Assembly (NCBI GenBank): GCA_903862375.1 | Contig: CAIOXR010000080.1 | Location: 1 to 16,131, forward strand | Length of the DNA: 16,131 nt | Source of the DNA: an uncultured bacterium | GTDB lineage: Bacteria; Patescibacteriota; Minisyncoccia; Phycocordibacterales; UBA9973 | Reading direction: 5' to 3' | Part shown: positions 1 to 7,442 of the stretch, one piece after another | Position numbering within the stretch: the stretch's first letter is position 1 | How the letters are laid out: every line of letters begins with the position of its first letter | Notes under the pieces: generated by a model | What the model was told of the DNA's origin: nothing | The model's database searches: none | What the model saw: the letters and a program-made list of their open reading frames with translations, nothing else | Position numbers and translations under genes: made by a program

Positions 1-2209
1 TATTTTCTCCAAGTTTGTGAGGATTATGATTCCTACACATTCTATTACTACATCGCTCGGGGATTGTTTTCGTACCTTCCATCATTAATGATTGGCAGAT
101 ATCACAGATATTTCCAGTCGGTTTTGCTTTTATTGCATTCTTACATTCTGGGTAATTACTACAAGAATAGAATATTCCAAATCGTCCTTTTCTCTCCATC
201 ATCTTACCACTGTTACATATAGGACAAGTGATGTCAGTCATTTTCTTTTTTATTTCTTCTTCGTCTTGTTTTATAAATTTGCATTTAGGATAACGTGAAC
301 AAGAAATGAAAGTGCCTTCTCCATCTCTTCTGACTCTTACTACTAGTTTTCCACCTCCAGATTTACCCTTTTTTTCTCCACAAGTAGGGCACATTTCACC
401 AGTTTCTTTTGGACCTTCAAGTATGACTCCATCTATAGTTCGTGCTCCAGCACAATCTGGATATAGACTACAAGAGTAGAATTTACCTCCTCTAGAAAGT
501 TTGACTATCATACTCTTACTACATAGTGGGCAAAGCATATCTACTGGGGCCTCTCCCATATTTGTAGCTTTTGCAAGTTTGTCTTTTTCTTTTACATCTT
601 TTTGAAAAGGAATATAAAAATCTTTAAGTGTTTTTACATAATCTCTTTTTCCATTTGCTATATCGTCGAGTTCATCTTCCATCGTAGCAGTAAAAGTATC
701 GCTTATATATTTAGCAAAATTATTTTCTAAAAATGAAGACACTACATCTCCAGTATCAGTAGGGAAAAGAGTCTTACCTTCTTTTCTGACGTAACCTCTG
801 TCTTCAATAGTTTTCATAATTGAAGCATAAGTAGAAGGACGTCCTATATCACGAGCCTCAAGTTCTTTCACAAGGCCTGCTTCTGTATAGCGATTTGGAG
901 GCTCTGTAGCTTTCTCTGTACTATTTAATTCAATAAGTTTAAGTTCTTCACCCATTATTACTTTTGGTAATTCTACATCTTCTCCTCTAGCACCAGTCTC
1001 ACATATAAGCCACCCTGGGAATAAAACTATTGATCCATTGGCTGTAAAATCAGGAATATTGTTATTTTTTATATTTGCAGTAATTTTAGTCTTAAGTAAT
1101 TTAGCATCAGACATTTGAGAAGATACGACTCTTTCCCATATAAGCTGGTAAAGTTTGTGTTGTTCTTCATTTATTCCTGCATTAGTTTGTTCTATATGCG
1201 TAGGACGGATTGCCTCGTGTGCTTCTTGAGCATTTTTTGATTTTGTTTTGTATATGTGTTTTTCTGCATATTCTTTACCGTACTTTTTCTCAACCAGTTT
1301 AATTATCTGATCTTGAGCAACTAGACTTAAGTTCGTACTATCAGTTCTCATATAAGTTATAAAGCCAGCCTCATAAAGTTTCTGAGCGATTTGCATAGTA
1401 CGTGAAGGAGAAAAACCAAGACGAGTACTTGCTGTCTGTTGTAATGTCGAAGTCGTAAATGGAGCTCTAGGTTGGCGTTTCTGTTCACTTGTTTTTAAAT
1501 CTTTTACAAACCATTTTTCTTTTTTCCCTAACTCTAATATTTTATTTACAGTTTTCTCATCTCTTGGTTCTTCGGTACAAGAAAGATTTATCTGATCTTT
1601 TTTATTAGTTTCAAATTTCCCATCGATAGTCCAATATTGTTCAGGTATAAATGCTCGTATTTCTCTTTCTCTTTCCATTATTATGCGAAGAGCAGGGGAT
1701 TGAACACGTCCAGCAGAAAGACCGTAGCGAACTTTTTTCCAAATAATTCCAGAAAGATCATATCCTACCAAGCGATCAAGTACTCGGCGGGCTTCTTGAG
1801 CTTTCACTAGATCTTGGTCTATGTTACGAGGGTTTTGCAATGCTTCTTCAACTGCTTCTTTTGTTATCTCATGGAAGGTTACTCTTTTGATAGGGGCTTT
1901 AACTTTTTTATCTTGATCGAGCAATTCTTTCAAATGCCAAGAGATAGCTTCTCCTTCTCGGTCCGGGTCAGTTGCAAGCATTATGACCGTTGCTTTTTCT
2001 CCAAGTTCTTTCAAATCATGCACAACTTTTTCTTTGCCCTTTGAAATTTCATATTTTGGAATAAAACCTGCAGATATATCTATCGCATCTTTATTTGATT
2101 TAGGTAAGTCTCTGATATGTCCGACAGATGCACGCACAGTAAAATTACCATTTAGATATTTCTCAATAGTTTTCGCTTTTGATGGTGATTCAACAATTAA
2201 TAATTTCAT
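1..2209 (-). CDS. topA: DNA topoisomerase I (type IA), 3' end cut by the window edge
   Basis: Type IA topoisomerase, which relaxes negatively supercoiled DNA by cutting and passing a single strand. The protein begins MKLLIVESPSKAKTIEKYL, the TOPRIM strand. The metal-binding acidic triad DPDREG lies at residues 81-86, and the catalytic tyrosine is Y286 in the motif ITYMRTDS. The segment GLSAGRVQSPALR and the later ARDIGRPSTYASI are standard for the family. After about residue 555 come four consecutive C4 zinc-finger modules: CPLC/CSLYPDC, CPTC/CSRYPKC, CPIC/CSNYPEC and CDIC/CSNRMC. The frame is still open at base 1, so about 736 residues are present and the extreme C terminus is missing. The gene lies 47 bp downstream of dprA on the same strand, a common bacterial arrangement, so co-transcription is likely. 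A TATAAT sits 4 nt before the ATG and could give an extra promoter. Family assignment is secure. Confidence 0.97.
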   Translation of the reverse strand, partial: MKLLIVESPSKAKTIEKYLNGNFTVRASVGHIRDLPKSNKDAIDISAGFIPKYEISKGKEKVVHDLKELGEKATVIMLATDPDREGEAISWHLKELLDQDKKVKAPIKRVTFHEITKEAVEEALQNPRNIDQDLVKAQEARRVLDRLVGYDLSGIIWKKVRYGLSAGRVQSPALRIIMEREREIRAFIPEQYWTIDGKFETNKKDQINLSCTEEPRDEKTVNKILELGKKEKWFVKDLKTSEQKRQPRAPFTTSTLQQTASTRLGFSPSRTMQIAQKLYEAGFITYMRTDSTNLSLVAQDQIIKLVEKKYGKEYAEKHIYKTKSKNAQEAHEAIRPTHIEQTNAGINEEQHKLYQLIWERVVSSQMSDAKLLKTKITANIKNNNIPDFTANGSIVLFPGWLICETGARGEDVELPKVIMGEELKLIELNSTEKATEPPNRYTEAGLVKELEARDIGRPSTYASIMKTIEDRGYVRKEGKTLFPTDTGDVVSSFLENNFAKYISDTFTATMEDELDDIANGKRDYVKTLKDFYIPFQKDVKEKDKLAKATNMGEAPVDMLCPLCSKSMIVKLSRGGKFYSCSLYPDCAGARTIDGVILEGPKETGEMCPTCGEKKGKSGGGKLVVRVRRDGEGTFISCSRYPKCKFIKQDEEEIKKKMTDITCPICNSGKMMERKGRFGIFYSCSNYPECKNAIKAKPTGNICDICQSLMMEGTKTIPERCSNRMCRNHNPHKLGEN

Positions 2210-2256
2210 ATTAATTATATTAGTATCACCTTATAAATCTTTTTGCAAATATTAAT

Positions 2257-3120
2257 TTACACTTTTCTTATTTCACCCAATTCTTCTTTGATTAAATCTT
2301 TAATTTCCATTATTGAAAGTAATGCATTTGCATCTCCTGTATTCATCCCTAGTTCACGGATGAGGTCATTGCGTTCCATTGGTTCACGAAGTAGTTCAAT
2401 TATTTTCATTTCATCTTTTCCGCAGTCAGCATATTTCTGTTTATCACTTTTCTTTTCTTTTTCAATCTTGAAGCCTAGTGCATCAAGAACTTCTTCACTA
2501 TTTGTGATAGGGGTTGCTCCTTGTTTGATAAGCCAGTTGGTACCATTTGAGTTTGAAGAGAATGCTGAGCCGGGGACTGCTAGTACATCTCGATTATAAT
2601 CAAGAGCCATTCTTGCAGTGATAAGAGTGCCAGACTTTTCTTCCGCTTCTATTATCAGTACAGCTTTTGAAATTCCTGCCATCAGACGATTTCTTTGAGG
2701 GAAAGAATACAAAGTTGCTTTCCAAGATGGATCCATCTCTGATATAAGGCATCCACCTTTATCTACTATTTCTTGTGCAAGTTTTATATTATTCCTAGGA
2801 TGAAGGACTGAGTTATCAAGTCCTGAGCCAGGGAATGATACAGTTATTAAACCATTCTCAAGTGCAGCCCTGTGGGCGATAGTATCTATACCGATAGCAA
2901 GACCAGAGACTATGACTATAGGGTAACCTTTAAGTCCTCTTATTAATTTTTCACAGATTTCTTTTCCATAAGAAGTATATTTACGAGAACCGACGACAGC
3001 AAGATAGACTACATCTGCACTAGGAAGTTTACCTCTTATATATAGAGTTTTAGGTGGTTGGGGTATTTCATTTAGTCCTTCGGGATATTGTTCAGGTTTT
3101 AATTTATAGATATCTTCCAT
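2257..3120 (-). CDS. dprA: DNA-processing protein DprA (Smf)
   Basis: DprA binds incoming single-stranded DNA and loads RecA during natural transformation. The 287-residue protein has the DprA Rossmann-like fold: VVGSR at residues 42-46, SGLAIGID at 72-79, FPGSGLD at 96-102, FPQRNR at 140-145, SGTLITA at 163-169, AVPG at 181-184 and GTNWLIKQGA at 193-202. Residues from about 235 to the end (DEMKIIELL...NDLIRELGM) fit the C-terminal winged-helix domain. The N-terminal SAM-like region of longer DprA proteins is reduced to about 35 residues. The ATG at 3120 is the first start giving the full fold. It diverges from serS across 46 bp and precedes topA by 47 bp. Family is certain. The competence role is inferred from the family, since no other competence gene is in the window. 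Confidence 0.96.
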   Translation of the reverse strand: MEDIYKLKPEQYPEGLNEIPQPPKTLYIRGKLPSADVVYLAVVGSRKYTSYGKEICEKLIRGLKGYPIVIVSGLAIGIDTIAHRAALENGLITVSFPGSGLDNSVLHPRNNIKLAQEIVDKGGCLISEMDPSWKATLYSFPQRNRLMAGISKAVLIIEAEEKSGTLITARMALDYNRDVLAVPGSAFSSNSNGTNWLIKQGATPITNSEEVLDALGFKIEKEKKSDKQKYADCGKDEMKIIELLREPMERNDLIRELGMNTGDANALLSIMEIKDLIKEELGEIRKV

Positions 3121-3131
3121 AAAAATTTTAC

Positions 3132-3160
3132 TTGTATATTATATCATTTTTTATTATACT
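3132..3160 (+). promoter_or_regulatory. serS promoter, predicted leaderless
   Basis: TTGTAT (3132-3137), a 17-bp spacer and TATACT (3155-3160) match a sigma-70-type promoter. The -10 box ends 6 nt before the ATG at 3167, so initiation 7 nt downstream would fall on the A of the start codon. There is no Shine-Dalgarno sequence. Leaderless status is inferred from the spacing. Confidence 0.7.
3138..3143 (-). promoter_or_regulatory. Candidate -10 box for dprA
   Basis: On the minus strand TATAAT ends 17 nt before the dprA ATG, predicting a leader of about 10 nt. No good -35 is visible at 17 bp spacing. The hexamer falls in the spacer of the opposing serS promoter, so the two divergent promoters overlap. 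A weaker alternative, TAAAAT, ends 4 nt before the ATG. Confidence 0.45.
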
Positions 3161-3166
3161 ACATAT

Positions 3167-4477
3167 ATGTTAGACATTAAATTCATACGTGAAAATAAAG
3201 ATATTATTAAAGAAGGTATTGCCAAAAAGAAAAGCACTGTTGATATAGATGCTCTCTTGGAGTTGGATGAAAAAAGACTGGCTGTTATGGCAAGGACTGA
3301 AACTCTTCGAGGTGAACAGAATAAAATGAATACTTCTATTGCTAATGAAAAGGATGTAAATATAAGATCTCAAATGATAAATGAAATGAAATTGGTCAAA
3401 GATGAATTTAAAGAAAAAGAGCAAGAACTTCAAGATATATTATCTGAATGGCAAGCTTTAATGTTAAAAATACCAAATATTCCAACTGTTGATACTCCCA
3501 TAGGAGAAGACGATTCAGAAAATATAGTAATTCGTGATTGGGGAGAAAAACCTAATTTTGATTTTGTACCCAAGGAACATTTTGAATTAGGAAAAGCTTT
3601 AGGAATTATAGATACAGAAACAGCTGGAGAAGTAGCATCATCTCGTTTTGCTTATCTTAAGGGAGATCTAGTTCTTCTTCAATTTGCACTTATCCAAATG
3701 TGTTTAGAAATATTAATCAATAAAGAAAAGCTTGAAGATATAGCAACTAAAGCAGGATTATCTATATCTGTAGTAAATGAATTTATTCCTGTTATTCCTC
3801 CTGTTTTTGTCAGACCTTTAGTGCAAGTAAAAATGGCAAGATATATGGCTCCTGAAGATCATTATCTTTTTCCTAATGATGATTTAATGTTGATAGGGAG
3901 TGCTGAGCATACACTTGGGTCTATGCACATGAATAAAATATTTGAAGAGAGTGAATTACCTATAAGGTATGCTGGTTACTCTACTGCATTTAGAAGAGAA
4001 GCAGGAACTGCAGGAAAAGATACAAATGGTATTTTACGTCAGCATCAATTTGATAAATTAGAAATGGAAGTTTTCTCATTGCCTGAGAATTCTATACAAG
4101 AGCAGAATTTCTTGGTAGCGATTCAGGAGCATGTTTTACAGACTTTAAAATTATCTTATCAGGTTGTATCAGTATGTACTGGTGATATGGGTTTTCCAGA
4201 CGCTAGACAGATTGATATAAATACATGGATGCCTGGACAAAATAAATTCAGAGAAACTCATAGCTCTGACTTTACTGGTGGTTTTCAATCTCGTCGTTTA
4301 GGAACTAGAGTAAGAAGGAAAGATGGCAGGATAGAACCAGTACATATGAATGATGCGACAGTTATCGCTTTAGGACGCACAATGATAGCTATTATGGAGA
4401 ACTACCAACAAGCAGATGGTACTATTAAGATCCCTGAAGTTTTGAAAAAGTATATAAACAAAGATTTTATTTCATAA
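3167..4477 (+). CDS. serS: Serine--tRNA ligase (divergent class II)
   Basis: SerRS charges tRNA-Ser with serine through a seryl-adenylate. The 436-residue protein has the N-terminal tRNA-binding coiled-coil arm (about residues 25-100), then the class II catalytic core. Motif 2 is at 273-295 (TAFRREAGTAGKDT and LRQHQF) with the FRxE arginine. Motif 3 is at 395-413 (NDATVIALGR then ENYQ) with R404 as the class II arginine. The serine-loop region reads LIGSAEHTLG (242-251), where many SerRS have a TAE-type motif. The usual motif 3 core NGSG is replaced by NDAT, and the usual SSCSN-type stretch reads THSSDFTGGFQSRR (364-377). Length is normal for bacterial SerRS. It is followed after 5 bp by the FtsQ-like gene, probably in one transcript. 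Family is certain and the substitutions are seen directly. Confidence 0.95.
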   Translation: MLDIKFIRENKDIIKEGIAKKKSTVDIDALLELDEKRLAVMARTETLRGEQNKMNTSIANEKDVNIRSQMINEMKLVKDEFKEKEQELQDILSEWQALMLKIPNIPTVDTPIGEDDSENIVIRDWGEKPNFDFVPKEHFELGKALGIIDTETAGEVASSRFAYLKGDLVLLQFALIQMCLEILINKEKLEDIATKAGLSISVVNEFIPVIPPVFVRPLVQVKMARYMAPEDHYLFPNDDLMLIGSAEHTLGSMHMNKIFEESELPIRYAGYSTAFRREAGTAGKDTNGILRQHQFDKLEMEVFSLPENSIQEQNFLVAIQEHVLQTLKLSYQVVSVCTGDMGFPDARQIDINTWMPGQNKFRETHSSDFTGGFQSRRLGTRVRRKDGRIEPVHMNDATVIALGRTMIAIMENYQQADGTIKIPEVLKKYINKDFIS

Positions 4478-4482
4478 AATAA

Positions 4483-5355
4483 ATGAAGGATATTCCTACA
4501 TCACCACGAATAGCTCTTATCAAACGCAATCGTCAAGTCAAGAGATTGCGTTTAATAATATTATCTATAATTTTATTCATATCAGTTATTTTTGGATTGT
4601 CATATTTTTCTTCATATTTTAGAATAACAATTAATAATTTGGTTATAACTGGTGATAAAATAATAGATGGGTCAAAGATAGAACTTAGTGTTAAAGAAAA
4701 GTTGTCTGGAAAATATTTGAAATTATTTTCACGTTCAAATTTCTTGATTTATCCTAAAAACAAAATATACAAAAGTTTGTTAGTTGAATTCCCTAGGATA
4801 GAAAAGCTTGTGGTAAAAAGGGAAAGATTTAATAATTTAAAAATAGAAATTAATGAAAGGGCTGGATCATATCTTTATTGTGGCTCATCACTTCCTGTAA
4901 ATAAAGAAGAGATAGGGGAGAATTGTTATTTTGTAAATAATGATGGTTATATTTTTGATAAAGCTCCTTACTTTTCTGGAGATATATACTTTAAGTATTA
5001 TACAAAAATAGATGGAGACACAAGTAATCCTTTAGGTTCACAAATGATTCCAGTATCACGTTTTCATGATTTAGTAAGGTTCGTGGATGGACTTACTTCT
5101 TTAGGTTTTAAGCCTTTATATCTTGTTATAGATACGAATGGTACTTACTCACTTTATTTAAAATCAAAAGATTTACAAATTGTTCCTAAAATTATCTTTA
5201 AAGATAATAATGATTTGGTTATGATATTAGATAATTTATCTACTTCAATGAAGAATAAAGAATTTGCAAATGAAATTAATACAAAGTATGATACTCTCTT
5301 ATATATAGATCTTAGATTTAAGAATAAGGTTTTATATAAGTTTGGTGATTTGTGA
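4483..5355 (+). CDS. FtsQ/DivIB-like cell-division protein with POTRA domain
   Basis: Predicted bitopic inner-membrane protein of 290 residues. It has a basic cytoplasmic N terminus (KRNRQVKRLR), one membrane segment at about residues 23-43 and an extracytoplasmic remainder. Residues about 47-128 follow the POTRA plan of FtsQ/DivIB: FRITINNLVITGDKII at the start, a leucine-rich helix, then RIEKLVVKRE and LKIEINERAG. Next comes an FtsQ-type segment with NCYFVNNDGYIF around residues 146-157. FtsQ proteins link the divisome subcomplexes FtsBL and FtsWI. The gene follows serS by only 5 bp with no promoter or ribosome-binding site, so it is probably co-transcribed. It ends in TGA, the only TGA stop among the complete genes here, and that stop lies inside the left arm of the inverted repeat at 5345-5480. 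Similarity is at the level of domain plan, so no symbol is given. Confidence 0.75.
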   Translation: MKDIPTSPRIALIKRNRQVKRLRLIILSIILFISVIFGLSYFSSYFRITINNLVITGDKIIDGSKIELSVKEKLSGKYLKLFSRSNFLIYPKNKIYKSLLVEFPRIEKLVVKRERFNNLKIEINERAGSYLYCGSSLPVNKEEIGENCYFVNNDGYIFDKAPYFSGDIYFKYYTKIDGDTSNPLGSQMIPVSRFHDLVRFVDGLTSLGFKPLYLVIDTNGTYSLYLKSKDLQIVPKIIFKDNNDLVMILDNLSTSMKNKEFANEINTKYDTLLYIDLRFKNKVLYKFGDL

Positions 5356-5480
5356 ATGTATAAAATAGTCTTTGAGAAATGACTTACGGAGGCCGTCGGG
5401 TCGAGTACGAGCAAAATTTTCAGCAGAAAATTATTGTGTGCATTTCGAGAAGAGCTATTTTAGAAATTCACAATAATCAC
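5345..5480 (+). ncRNA. Candidate structured RNA or MITE-like inverted-repeat element
   Basis: Two arms pair over most of their length: 5345-5350/5475-5480 (6 bp), 5351-5357/5466-5472 (7 bp), 5361-5368/5455-5462 (8 bp), 5369-5372/5450-5453 (4 bp) and 5376-5381/5441-5446 (6 bp). Two of the interruptions are symmetric 3x3 internal loops rich in G-A juxtapositions (GTA/GAA and TGA/GAG). The enclosed 59 nt hold AATTTTC-AGCA-GAAAATT (5415-5432), ACGG-AGG-CCGT (5386-5396) and a GC-rich patch unlike the surroundings. The left arm overlaps the end of the ftsQ-like gene and the right arm ends 11 bp before dus. There is no T-run, so it is not a plain terminator. I do not recognise the family. It could be a cis-regulatory leader of dus, an independent RNA, or a small transposable element. 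The strand is assumed. Confidence 0.5.
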
Positions 5481-5491
5481 TCATTTAAATT

Positions 5492-6517
5492 ATGAAAAAA
5501 TTCTGGGAAAAATTACCAAAACCGTTTTTTTGTTTAGCGCCAATGGCAGATGTCACTGATGCTGCTTTTCGAAGTATGTTTGCAAAGTATGGTAAACCAG
5601 ATGTGACTTGGACAGAGTTTGTATCTGCTGACGGTCTTGCAAGTGAAGGGAGAGAGGTACTTAAGTATGATCTTGTGTATAGTGAGGATGAAAGACCTAT
5701 AGTTGTTCAATTATTTTCCTCTAAAGTAGATAAGATGAGAGAAGCGTCACGTGTATGCGCAGAGCTTGGCTTTGATGGTATTGATATAAACATGGGTTGT
5801 CCTGATAAGGCAGTAGAAAAACAAGGGGCTGGTTCTGCAATGATAAAAGATATGAAGAAAGCGGGAGAGATTATACAAGCTGTTAAAGATGGCATAAATG
5901 ATGCAAAGAAAAAGAAATCAAAAAAGATGAGAAAAGATATCTCTATATCTGTTAAAACTCGTATTGGTTATAATACTAATCAGATAAAAGAGTGGATTCC
6001 ATTCTTATTGTCACAAGATATAGATGCTCTTACTATCCATGCTCGTACTCGTAAAGATTTGTCTTTAGTTCCTGCAAGGTGGGAGTATGTGAAAGAAATA
6101 GTAGATATAAGGAATAAAATGGGAGTGAAAACTATGATAATAGGGAATGGTGATGTTCGAGATCTGAAGCATGGTTATGACCTTGCGAAAGAGACAGGAT
6201 GTGATGGTATAATGATAGGTAGAGCAGTGTTTGGAAATCCTTGGATTTTTTCTGGTCTTCCTAAAAATAATTCAAAATCAAAAATTTTAATTAATTTTAC
6301 CCCGACTTTAAAGCAGAAATTAAAAGTCATGCTTAAACATACAAAACAGTATGAAAAGATTTTAGGAAAAGTGAAAAATTTTGCAAATATGAAAAAGCAT
6401 TACAAAGCATATGTAAATGGTTTCGATGGAGCCAAAGAACTCCGTATTAAACTAATGGAAACACATTCATATAAAGAAGTAGAGAAGATAGTTAAAGATT
6501 TTCTTATAAATTATTAA
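5492..6517 (+). CDS. dus: tRNA-dihydrouridine synthase
   Basis: FMN-dependent enzyme that reduces specific uridines of tRNA to dihydrouridine using NADPH. The 341-residue protein opens with the TIM-barrel start CLAPMADVTDAAFR (14-27). VVQLF follows at 71-75. The catalytic cysteine is C103 in DINMGCPDKAVEKQGAGSA. VKTRIG and the phosphate/FMN-binding segments TIHARTR, IIGNGDV and CDGIMIGRA come in the expected order, and a helical C-terminal tRNA-binding domain follows. A lysine-rich insertion (DAKKKKSKKMRK) sits around residues 137-148, just before the ISVKTRIG strand. The ATG at 5492 places the barrel motif as usual. No Shine-Dalgarno or clear -10 box precedes it. The stop codon overlaps the first bases of the REP-like palindrome at 6516. 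Which uridine is modified cannot be told from sequence alone. Confidence 0.95.
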   Translation: MKKFWEKLPKPFFCLAPMADVTDAAFRSMFAKYGKPDVTWTEFVSADGLASEGREVLKYDLVYSEDERPIVVQLFSSKVDKMREASRVCAELGFDGIDINMGCPDKAVEKQGAGSAMIKDMKKAGEIIQAVKDGINDAKKKKSKKMRKDISISVKTRIGYNTNQIKEWIPFLLSQDIDALTIHARTRKDLSLVPARWEYVKEIVDIRNKMGVKTMIIGNGDVRDLKHGYDLAKETGCDGIMIGRAVFGNPWIFSGLPKNNSKSKILINFTPTLKQKLKVMLKHTKQYEKILGKVKNFANMKKHYKAYVNGFDGAKELRIKLMETHSYKEVEKIVKDFLINY

Positions 6518-6544
6518 TCTTTGGAAGTCCGACTTCCAAAGATT
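6516..6544. repeat. REP-like palindrome R1, upstream of the transposase
   Basis: Perfect 14-bp inverted repeat around a single C: AATCTTTGGAAGTC, C, GACTTCCAAAGATT. It overlaps the dus stop codon and lies 24 bp before the transposase ATG. Its core AAGTCCGACTT recurs at 7286 and 8224 and, inverted at the centre, at 6754. It may also terminate dus transcription, although no long T-run follows. Confidence 0.9.
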
Positions 6545-6556
6545 TAAGATAAGGTA

Positions 6557-6562
6557 TATAAT
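6557..6562 (+). promoter_or_regulatory. Transposase -10 box, predicted leaderless
   Basis: TATAAT ends exactly 6 nt before the ATG at 6569. At 17-bp spacing the -35 position (TTCCAA, 6534-6539) lies inside the right arm of palindrome R1 and is a weak match. The overlap would let a protein bound to the palindrome affect transcription. That last point is inference. Confidence 0.6.
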
Positions 6563-6568
6563 ATAAGT

Positions 6569-7282
6569 ATGTCATTAAGAAAAGATAATTTAGTTTCAGG
6601 ACAAATTTATCATATATATAACAGGGGAGTAGATAAACGTGATATTTTTATGGACGATGAAGATCGTTTCAGGTTTATTCATGATTTATTTGAATTTAAT
6701 GATAGTAATCCGTCTCCTAATATAAATAATTTTTTGAATAGTAAAAAAAGAGAATCTTTGGAAGTCGGACTTCCAAAGATCGATAAGAAGCCTAGAAAAG
6801 TACTTGTGGAGATTTTGGTTTTTTGTATGATGGATAATCATTTTCATTTAATAGTAAGGCAAAAAATAGAAAATGGGATAACTTTGTTTATGAGAAAACT
6901 TGGAACAGGGTATACGAATTATTTTAATAAAAAATATGATAGAAATGGAGCTTTGTTCCAAGGTAGATTCAAATCAGTTTGTGTTAAAGACGATTCGCAT
7001 TTAATGTATTTACCAATATACATACATTTAAACCCTCTTGATTTAAAATTTCATGAATGGAGAGAAAAGAAAATTAAAAATTACATAGAAGCTATAAAGT
7101 TTCTTGATTCATATCGTTGGAGTAGCTATCTTGACTATACTGGGCAGAAGAATTTTCCTTCTTTAATAAATAAAGATTTTGTCTTATCAAGGGTTGGAGA
7201 TGAGAAAAAATATAAAAATGAAATTATTAATTGGTTGAAAAATTTTGATGAGTCTAAAATATTAGGTGTCAGTTTGGAATAG
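6569..7282 (+). CDS. REP-associated tyrosine transposase (Y1/HUH, TnpA-REP family)
   Basis: Single-strand nuclease of the Y1 transposase superfamily (IS200-like, RAYT branch). These enzymes bind and cut REP hairpins through a 5'-phosphotyrosine. The 237-residue protein starts with the family opening GQIYHIYNRGVDKRDIF (11-27). The HUH motif is NHFHLIV (90-96, histidines 91 and 93). The catalytic tyrosine is probably Y115 or Y118 in GTGYTNYFNKKY. FQGRFKSV (130-137) and YIHLNP (151-156) follow, and the tail SYRWSSYLDY (181-190) is typical. The active site looks intact. Residues about 62-71 (ESLEVGLPKI) are encoded by a perfect palindrome matching R1 and look like an insertion between the N-terminal strand and the HUH strand. 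The last ~40 codons occur again as a broken copy just downstream. RAYTs are usually single-copy domesticated genes; activity cannot be judged here. Confidence 0.93.
   Translation: MSLRKDNLVSGQIYHIYNRGVDKRDIFMDDEDRFRFIHDLFEFNDSNPSPNINNFLNSKKRESLEVGLPKIDKKPRKVLVEILVFCMMDNHFHLIVRQKIENGITLFMRKLGTGYTNYFNKKYDRNGALFQGRFKSVCVKDDSHLMYLPIYIHLNPLDLKFHEWREKKIKNYIEAIKFLDSYRWSSYLDYTGQKNFPSLINKDFVLSRVGDEKKYKNEIINWLKNFDESKILGVSLE
6754..6780. repeat. REP-like palindrome R2 inside the transposase coding sequence
   Basis: Perfect 13-bp inverted repeat around a single G: ATCTTTGGAAGTC, G, GACTTCCAAAGAT. Its arms are identical to the inner 13 bp of R1, with the central base complemented, so it equals R1 in the opposite orientation. 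It is translated in frame as part of ESLEVGLPKI and does not interrupt the gene. Confidence 0.9.
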
Positions 7283-7285
7283 ATA

Positions 7286-7312
7286 AAACTAAGGAAGTCC
7301 GACTTCATTAAT
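7286..7312. repeat. REP-like palindrome R3, just after the transposase stop
   Basis: AAACTAA (7286-7292) leads into the perfect core GAAGTC, C, GACTTC (7294-7306), followed by ATTAAT. It starts 4 bp after the transposase stop, so with R1 it brackets the gene. The AAACTAA flank is shared with R4 and R5 but not with R1 or R2. Confidence 0.8.
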
Positions 7313-7319
7313 CACTTCA

Positions 7320-7439
7320 TTGATAAATAAGGATTTTGTCTTATCAAGGGTTGGAGATGAGAAAAAATATAGAAATGAAATTATTAATTGGTTAAAAAAT
7401 TTTGATAAGTCTAAAATATTAGGTGTCAGTTTGGAATAG
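7320..7439 (+). pseudogene. Duplicated C-terminal fragment of the transposase
   Basis: These 120 bases read as the last 39 residues of the upstream transposase (from LINKDFVLSRVGDE to ILGVSLE) and the same TAG stop. They differ by two amino acids: K to R in YKNEI, and E to K in FDESK. There is no start, no HUH motif and no catalytic tyrosine, so it cannot act as a transposase. It arose from the 157-bp tandem duplication and is not in frame with the intact gene. Confidence 0.9.
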
Positions 7440-7442
7440 GTA

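Noticed and set aside
1814..2599. Several plus-strand frames across topA and dprA.
   Set aside because: They are antisense shadows of strongly conserved genes; the Phe/Ser-rich composition is that of reversed Lys/Glu-rich coding sequence.
5356..5382. Tiny frame MYKIVFEK following the ftsQ-like stop, and possible use of TGA as glycine (code 25).
   Set aside because: No recognised gene contains an internal TGA, and reading through the ftsQ-like TGA meets a second TGA nine codons later and adds nothing family-like. The standard code fits.
5386..5396. The 10-nt CGGAGGCCGT in the inverted-repeat element is the reverse complement of bases near 15989 in the zinc-ribbon gene.
   Set aside because: The shared stretch is only 10 nt with different flanks and one copy is in coding sequence, so chance is the simplest reading.
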